Below are positions 57,229 through 64,000 of a DNA stretch of 64,000 nt, piece after piece. The stretch lies in NCBI GenBank assembly GCA_009760885.1, contig CM019692.1, forward strand, positions 59,199,926 through 59,263,925. Reading direction: 5' to 3'. Made by a program: the position numbers and the translations under genes. This DNA comes from Achatina immaculata (Eukaryota; Mollusca; Gastropoda; Stylommatophora; Achatinidae). Within the stretch, counting starts at the first letter, position 1; every line of letters starts with the position of its first letter. The notes beneath the pieces are model-generated. The model was given only the letters and a program-made list of their open reading frames with translations, had not been told where the DNA came from and made no database searches.

Positions 57229-60200
57229 ATGGTGAGAATAATTTTGGTATTATAAATTTCCTCATGTTTCTGTGAAGGCTGTAGTGACAGGAAACACTTT
57301 GGATTAGCCAGTTATATTTGTATTTCACATTTCATTTTTTTTTCTCCCATAATTCCACATGAAACAGTGCAAACTACATGGGCATTCAGGTTTTTTTTTT
57401 TCCTATCTTGTTCATGTTGGTTCCTCTCCCACCATATTCATTTTGTTGTTTCTTTTTCATGTCATGCTTTGTTTTCATCTTAATATCTGTCCAAAATAAA
57501 TTGTTCTTTTCCCCGATAAAATGTAAAGACATTGTTTTAGCTTACATCCCTCATTATTTGCTGCTTATAACATTGACACGCACATGTTGTTTCCTTTTTT
57601 TTTCTTCATTTTTTTTTTACTAATGTGTGATGTAAATGGTTCCATACAAACAAACAAAAAAATAAAATGAAAAAAAAAAAGCAGAAGAAACTAAAGAACA
57701 TTTTTACAAGTGCAGTCAAATATCTAACTCAGGCCTTAATTTTGTGGGCCCTGCTCCTCTCACCCATTATCAGTTTTACTCAAATGTACACAGAGCAGAT
57801 CGTGCATGCTTAAGCTTTGATGCAAGGTTTTGGCTTGTCTTTACTGCCAGTAGCATCTGGGTCAGTTGTGCTGATCATAGAGGAATGTTCTAATGTGACA
57901 AAAGTCTTGCTTATTTGGTTATTGGTTTGGTTTGGTTGTTTTATGTGTTTGAGGCTTATAGAAGGAAGCGGAGGGACTGCATGTGGCTACACATGCTTAA
58001 CTACTGAAATTAATGTTATTTACTTCTGTGTTTGAAAAAAAACTTTTCTGTTTTTTAATTAGGAGATTGCTTTAACATCAGCATATTTGTTTGATAACAA
58101 TGTCATCAAAAGTGTGATGATGTCAGTTATCTTCCTCACTCTGTTTTCTTACTAGGCATCAGCATTTACCATGTGCTGTTAGTAGAATGTTTCGTACTTT
58201 CGAACTTTAGAGGAGGAAGGGAATATCATAAGTTACAAGTAATGTTTTTATGTATTTCATTTGAAAAATAAAAGACGTTAAGCATCTGACGTCTTTGATT
58301 AGTTAAGTGGTTGTTCCAGAAATGCTAAGTCAGAAATGCATATAACTTTTCCACATCTTATGTCAGGAAATCTTGTTAAACACCTCTTGCAATCATGTAA
58401 TTGTTTTCATGAGAACTTTGTATTTCAATTTGTTTGCAAGTAAATATTATTCAGGTAGTTTACTGGTCTGGACTTCATCATTTTGGAAATTATTGGGTTG
58501 TGTGCAATTTTGTGTTTTTAACAAAGTGTGTCCTTTTCATACCACGATTTGAGAAATTACTGAACACAGGAGTTTTCAGAACACAGATTTATACTGCTGT
58601 ATTTTTTGATTTTGCTATTTAAATGTGAACATGAGTACGCACAGGTAATAGTGACATCCCACTGAACAATTTATGTGATTACAATGCATAGGTCAAAATT
58701 TTTGTTAAAATAATTTTAAATTGCGCACGTGTAAATATAATTATCCTTAACTGATCATTGCATGCTTTAACACAGTTGTTTATATAAATAAATAAATATT
58801 TCACTCAAGTGAAGCTCTGGAAATAAACTTTTGAGGTAAAAAAAGAAGGTGCTATTGGATTATTTTGGTAGCAAAATACATGAATGCAATGGGTTTTCTT
58901 TTTCTTCACTTTTTGTCTTTTGCAAACAAAACAGTTAACACTGTTAGAAAGGAAGGACAAAAAGCTGACCTTAAATATGAGATAAGAAAATGTAAAAGTA
59001 GTGAAAATGAAAATATTCAAATTCATTTAACTGCAGGTGGTTCATGACTGAGAATTCTAAAGAGAGAATGGATGCATTGTGTGGGCATCTTTCAGTGAGA
59101 GATATATATGCATTATGTGTCATTATCTACTCACACTTAGAATTGTCTCATAGGGAAGATAGTTTCAGACAAAAGCATAACATGAACAAAACCTCTAGTT
59201 TCAAACCACTTCAGCATCCCAACCACAGAACAAGGCCAAACTTCCAAGTAATAAAATTTCACCAATGTTGCATCAATGACAGAGGATTAACTCAGGCCTT
59301 ATGACTGACTATCAAGACTATAAAGTACTAAATATTAAAGTAAACAATATAAATGAGGCATATCAAACTTGGTCTCTCATTTGAATTCTAAGCAAGGAGC
59401 CACATTGAGCTAAGCAAATTTAAAATTTCATTTTCATTGCCTTAATCATTTTCTTTTCTCAAATTCATTTTCAGCTTTCTCCACTCCATGTTTTTCAACA
59501 GTTGTTTCATTTGAGAAAGATGAAGGCCAAGATTTTACATTATTGATTCTGTTAATAAATAATGTTTGCTTGTATACCTTTAGCCACTAAACTGAATGGC
59601 TTAAAGAAATGCTTAGCTGAATATAGTTGCAATCTTTACTGTGTCATTTAGGAATGTCAGTATTGTCAATGAATGAATGATTTGAACTCCTACAGAGTTA
59701 TGATAATCAATTCATATGTATATCAGGCAACTGATAACTGGCACTGGACAGAGTAGATTAGCTTAATTATATTTCAGGAATAAGCTTTTCTAGTTTATCT
59801 TTTGTCACAAACAAGAATTCATTTTATCACAAATTTTTCGCATAAGAATTCCCAACACTGACTTTGTTATTTTAAAATTTATTTCACTTATTTCTCCCAG
59901 CACTCTTTTTGTTTTCTTTGTGTTTTTTTCTTTTCATGCATGACTGTTGTTACTTCTAATGTGTTTGTTTAGAACTTTTATTCCTTCATATGGTTGTGTC
60001 AGATGGACTTTGCTGTAACATTTTTTTTTTTAATCATGAACTGTGTCATTTTGTACAGGATGTAACTATTTTGTGGACTGTTGCTTTTATTATGATTGAG
60101 TTCTGATTGTTGAGCAAGCATCTCTGGGCATCTTAGATTCAAATAAATGACTAAAATATTCCTAAAAAAAAGTGTAACATACTTTGGTATCTACCAGTAG

Positions 60201-60424
60201 TTAAGGTAAAATGGGCTGATATCTGAAGAGCTGCTTTAAGTAAATAAGTATTAACACACAACACTGATATTTGAACCATAATGATGGTGTTAAATTATTA
60301 TACTTAAAAAAACATGAAAAAATGGGTAATTAATTTGTATATAGGCTGGATATTGTCCTGAATGTTATATGAAAACTTGGAAATAACATTAAACAATTGG
60401 ATTGTGTGTTCTTTTTGTATTCTT

Positions 60425-60540
60425 TGATATAGGTAAAAGGTGAAATTCCCATTTCCAAGCCATTAAGGCATATTGGGGATACAGTGTTAGGCCTGTATTT
60501 CCAAGACTGTTGGCACATGAAAATGTGAGTCTTTGATACA
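60425..60540 (-). mobile_element. Family A SINE, 3' fragment on the minus strand
   Basis: gaaattcccatttccaagcc, ttaaggcatattggggatac, then gtgttaggcctgtatttcca and ggcacatgaaaatgtgag are the reverse complement of the SINE body end at about 15440-15530. Confidence 0.75.
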
Positions 60541-60669
60541 GTAGTTGCTGTTAAACAAACACTGGGACCTTCCTTAACTGCAGCATTGGTGGCAGTGATG
60601 TGCATTTTCTGTGGATTTTACATAAATGTTTTTCATTTGGAAACTAAGTAGAAATTCAAAGAAGAGAAC

Positions 60670-60925
60670 TTCATGGAAGGTAATGAAGAAAATGAAATGT
60701 CCTGTATTTTAATGTTAGAAGAGGAAGAAGAAATATCATGTATTTGAGTGATGTATGATATGTGAGAAAGAGCAATGTCCCATATTTTAATGACAGATGA
60801 TGAACAAACAGATGAATGAACAAACTTTATTTGCAAAGGGTGAAGAACTGTCAGGAGAAATGTCCTGTACTTTAGTGGTAAATGATGAAGGAGAAAGAGA
60901 AATGGCCCATACTTTAATGGCGCCT
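60670..60925. repeat. Diverged ~50-bp repeats
   Basis: Five imperfect copies of a phrase like gaaatgtcctgtattttaat followed by a GA-rich stretch. Spacing is irregular (about 55-75 bases). Confidence 0.55.
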
Positions 60926-62633
60926 GCAAGAAATGACAGAGAAAAATAGGTCTTGTGGTTTCCAGCATTTGGCATCTTGAAAAGACTATGTAAATATATT
61001 TTTTGCTCTTGTAAATATTTGTCTCTCAGTAAGAGAAGAATAATCTCATAGAAACTCGTATTTCAGGGTTTTAATTTGTTGGAAATAACTTGTCACAGAG
61101 ACTCCATTGTTTGATTTGTAACCACAGTTATGAGGTAAATAAACTGATACTACCTTCATTCATTTCCTACAAATGCTTTGGTTTTTGGTCCACATGATAT
61201 TATTTTTATTTTAATTATAAATTTTGTACACAAAAGCAGTCCCAACAATTTTTTTTTTTTAATTCCAGGGACCAGTTTACAATTTATTATAAATGATAGT
61301 TTTAAATGTAAACTAAAGGATTCATTTTGTTTCATTTCCATTAGTGGCACTGTGTTATATATCAGTTACATTTATTGTAGGAACTAGCATAAAACTGAAC
61401 CAAGAATTTACAAATTTATTTCGAATTTTACTTATTGTGTGGCTAGAAGAAACCAGCATACATAACATGTTGCAAAGAATCAGCTTTTTATTCCAATATG
61501 TTTCTGTAGAATCACCAATTCAAAAAAAAAAAAAAAAAACCAAAACCACAAGGAAAAGAAATTAATAAAAATGAAGCAAGAATTTTGACCTTATAATTCT
61601 TAAACTATCACATATAGATTCCAAAGATCAAACAGAAAAGCACATCAGAATCACACTCACTGTTTTTTTTTAACCATAAAATAATGTAATGTCTATATTT
61701 AGCTTACATAATAGTTTAAAATATTTGAATCTTTGAAAACTGTAACAAAACTGTGTTGATGAAGTTGTTTTATTTTTTTTTTATTTTTACATAGATTAGT
61801 ATGTGGGTGTTTGTGGGGGGGGGGTTAAATACTGGGGGGAAAAAAAAGCATAAGAAACACAAATTTTCAAAACATGTTTGTAGCATCTTTTGTTCTGTTA
61901 AACTGTATAATTCATAATGATATGATGTCATTGTTAATCTTATCTTTCATTTGTATTGATTTTGAAATGAACTGAACTCTCATTTGCACATTCATTATTG
62001 ATATTGCATTCTTATAACATGAGCATTAAACTGAGCTGTGCTGTGTGTAACTTTGCAGAATGTTAGAGTTATGATTTTTTTTTTTTTAACAATTTAAAAA
62101 TTACTGTTATTTGCTTTTGTAGGATATGATAATATCACACATTAGCTAAGTTCTTCCCAATGTTTAGTCAATTTTCCCAGATGTTATGTCACAATATTAC
62201 AATATTTCTTTTTAGGTCACACTTTTGGCATGAAAGGTTGAGCATGAAAGTTTAGTCAGAAAGTAATATGTTGAACTTTTTTGGGGTTTTTTTTTTTTTT
62301 TGGTAACACTGGCGCCTGTTGGTTGTCTCTTTGCCAGTAATTTTCTCATTGCTGAATTTGACATGTTCTGTCAGAAAGCTATGAATTTATCAAGTTAGTG
62401 GCTATGTTAATTTATCTGAAAAGTGTGATTGTTACAGGAAATAAAAAAAAAATGATATAAAAGTCTTGAGTATGAGTTACTTTATTTGAATCAAATCATC
62501 TCATCTGAAAAACAAAACACTTTCTACTAAGCAGAATTTATTTCTTTCAATTACAAGTGGACAGCCATAAAACTGAGATGGCTATCATTATCTGATTTTA
62601 TAGCAACAAGAAATGTGGTAAAAGCAAAAAACT

Positions 62634-62803
62634 GTATCCTGTTTCTCCCTCTCATTAATTCTTTTCCTGTTTCTCCATCTCATTAATTTCTTTCCTGTTT
62701 CTCCTCCTCATTAATTCCTTTCCTGTTTTCTCCTCATTAATTCCTTTCCTATTTCTCCTCATTAATTCCTTTCCTGTTTCTCCTTCTCATTAATTCCTTG
62801 CTT
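62634..62803. repeat. ~28-31-bp tandem repeat (about 6 units)
   Basis: Repeated ttcctgtttctcc..ctcattaattcc units with small length variation. Confidence 0.9.
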
Positions 62804-62981
62804 GAGAAAGATGCAGGCAGACTAACAAAAAGATTTAGCATTATTTTCATGAAATATTGCAGTAGTAAACCAGTAAATCATAACTGGCAAAGGAGTCATG
62901 TTAACCATCATCTTGATTATCCAGTGCCCTCTCACCAGACTGCAAAGGTCCTCTACTTGCTCTGTCCCTCGTTTTCCTACG

Positions 62982-63104
62982 CAGTTAAACAGAGGTGTGC
63001 AGTGCAGTTTTACAAACATAGGTTGAGTGTGGAAGAAGGAATTAGCATTGAGGAGTGGGAGCAGTGAAACAGTTATGAAAAACAATAACATGTCAATATT
63101 TCTG
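62982..63104 (+). mobile_element. Penelope-like terminal-repeat fragment
   Basis: gaggtgtgcagtgcagtttt, acaaacataggttgagtgtg and gttatgaaaaacaataacat match the arm sequences at 37550 and 15690. Truncated where the LINE begins. Confidence 0.6.
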
Positions 63105-64000
63105 CAAATATACCAACTAAAACTGTCAACATCATTAGACGTCTCTACAACAGATATGTTTGTGCAATAAATACAGAAGAAGGAATGAGCGAACGGTTTC
63201 AGATTGAAACAGGCGTGAAAGAAGGATGTATATTATCTCCCTTGCTTTTGGGAATTTCCATAGACTTTACAGTGAAAAGATTCTGTACAGTTAAAACCGG
63301 CATTGATTGGGTACATGGGATCCAAATAGAAGATCTTGATTTTGCAGATGACATAACTCTTATCAGTGACAGTGTGAAATCGATGCAGGAAAAAACAGAT
63401 TCCATGTCTTCATTGGCTAGCAAAATAGGTCTTGAAATTAACAAAGACAAAACAAAAATAACGAAACGTCTTATTAATCAAGAAGAAAAAATATACGTAG
63501 AAGGAACAGTCGTTAGTGAAGTAAACCAATTTGCATACCTTGGCAGCTACATAGACCAGGAAGGAAGTTAGAATTGCAAAAGCAGCATTGTCCTTCAAAA
63601 ATCTTGAGAACATATGGAATTCAAAGTTATAAGCACAAAAAACCAAGCTAAGATTATTCAATTCAAATGTGATGTCTACCCTATTTATGCATGTGAAAGC
63701 TGGAAATCAACTAAAGAAACAGACAACGAATTAGACTCTTTTGAAAACAAATGCTTAAGGAAAATGTTTGGTATAAAATGGAACGAATCCAAGAACAACA
63801 CAGAGATAATACAAATGAGCAAACGACAACCTGTCTCACTGGTGATCAGAAAAAGAAGATGGACTTATGTAGGCCATGTGATGAGAAGAAACAATTAGAG
63901 AATACCAAAACAAGCTGTCAAGTGGAGCACAACAGGCCGAAGAAAAAGAGGTTGACCACGTGAAACTCTAAAGAGGACATTGTTAAGAGAAGCCAGTTTA
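63105..64000 (+). mobile_element. RTE-like LINE family 1 fragment, runs off the window
   Basis: 5'-truncated in [22 protein letters not shown], then [20 protein letters not shown] (FADD motif), [20 protein letters not shown] and [18 protein letters not shown] frameshift precedes the C-terminal part ([40 protein letters not shown]). Confidence 0.92.

Larger units (their letters stand above)
57229..62633. other. Probable 3' flank / untranslated or intergenic sequence
   Basis: If the micro-exon at 57214 is real, this begins the 3' untranslated region; AATAAA occurs at 57495, 57661 and 58267. No other gene is recognised up to the repeat at 62634. The frames here are short and lack conserved features. 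Confidence 0.45.

Overview
The window is animal nuclear DNA: A+T-rich, with a gene split into many small GT-AG exons, long introns and dense retroelements and DNA transposons. The mix of RTE-like LINEs, Penelope-like elements, tRNA-derived SINEs, hAT, piggyBac, pogo and mariner relics, with long (CT)n tracts, suggests a lophotrochozoan, most likely a mollusc. That is inference; no species-specific marker was seen.

One protein-coding gene dominates. From about 11.86 kb to at least 52.5 kb (probably 57.2 kb) on the + strand lie 19 to 20 exons of a TIAM / still life (sif) Rac guanine-nucleotide exchange factor. In order they encode an acidic Ser-rich lead-in, the first PH domain with its coiled-coil extension (PHn-CC-Ex), a Ras-binding-like domain (RBD), a PDZ domain, the catalytic DH domain, the second PH domain and a Ser-rich tail. 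Splice phases agree across every junction except one, where an exon is probably missing between the PDZ and DH exons. The 5' end of the gene is not recognisable in the window. Two exons (DH at 35862, PH2 near 46250) each lack a single base. Everything around these lesions is conserved and correctly phased, so assembly indels are likelier than a pseudogene, but this is open.

Layout. 1-11.8 kb: upstream flank or 5' intron with five tandem-repeat arrays, a hAT MITE and a LINE tail. 11.8-29.5 kb: exons from the lead-in to PDZ, with a RNase H LINE family, GAA-tailed retroposons, a piggyBac MITE and Penelope-like foldbacks. 29.5-47.5 kb: DH and PH2 exons, with nested LINE/mariner, a Penelope-like element with inverted terminal repeats, and pogo and piggyBac MITEs. 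47.5-52.5 kb: a nearly full-length RTE-like LINE carrying a SINE, then the large tail exon. 52.5-63 kb: little but A+T-rich sequence, a hAT element and a possible 4-codon terminal exon. 63.1-64 kb: another RTE-like LINE leaving the window.

The most striking observation is at the start of the PH1 exon. The intron-exon junction is amplified as a 51-bp tandem array of six identical-looking 3' splice sites. The unit is 17 codons, stop-free and in frame, so upstream acceptor choice would insert multiples of 17 residues into the PH domain. A second tandem duplication (44 bp) straddles the acceptor two exons later, but its decoy acceptors lead straight into a stop codon and the array is split by a LINE. 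Other points of note: a fragment of the tail exon copied into an upstream intron, a minisatellite grown from the inside of a SINE, and hammerhead-ribozyme-like relics at the Penelope-like repeats.
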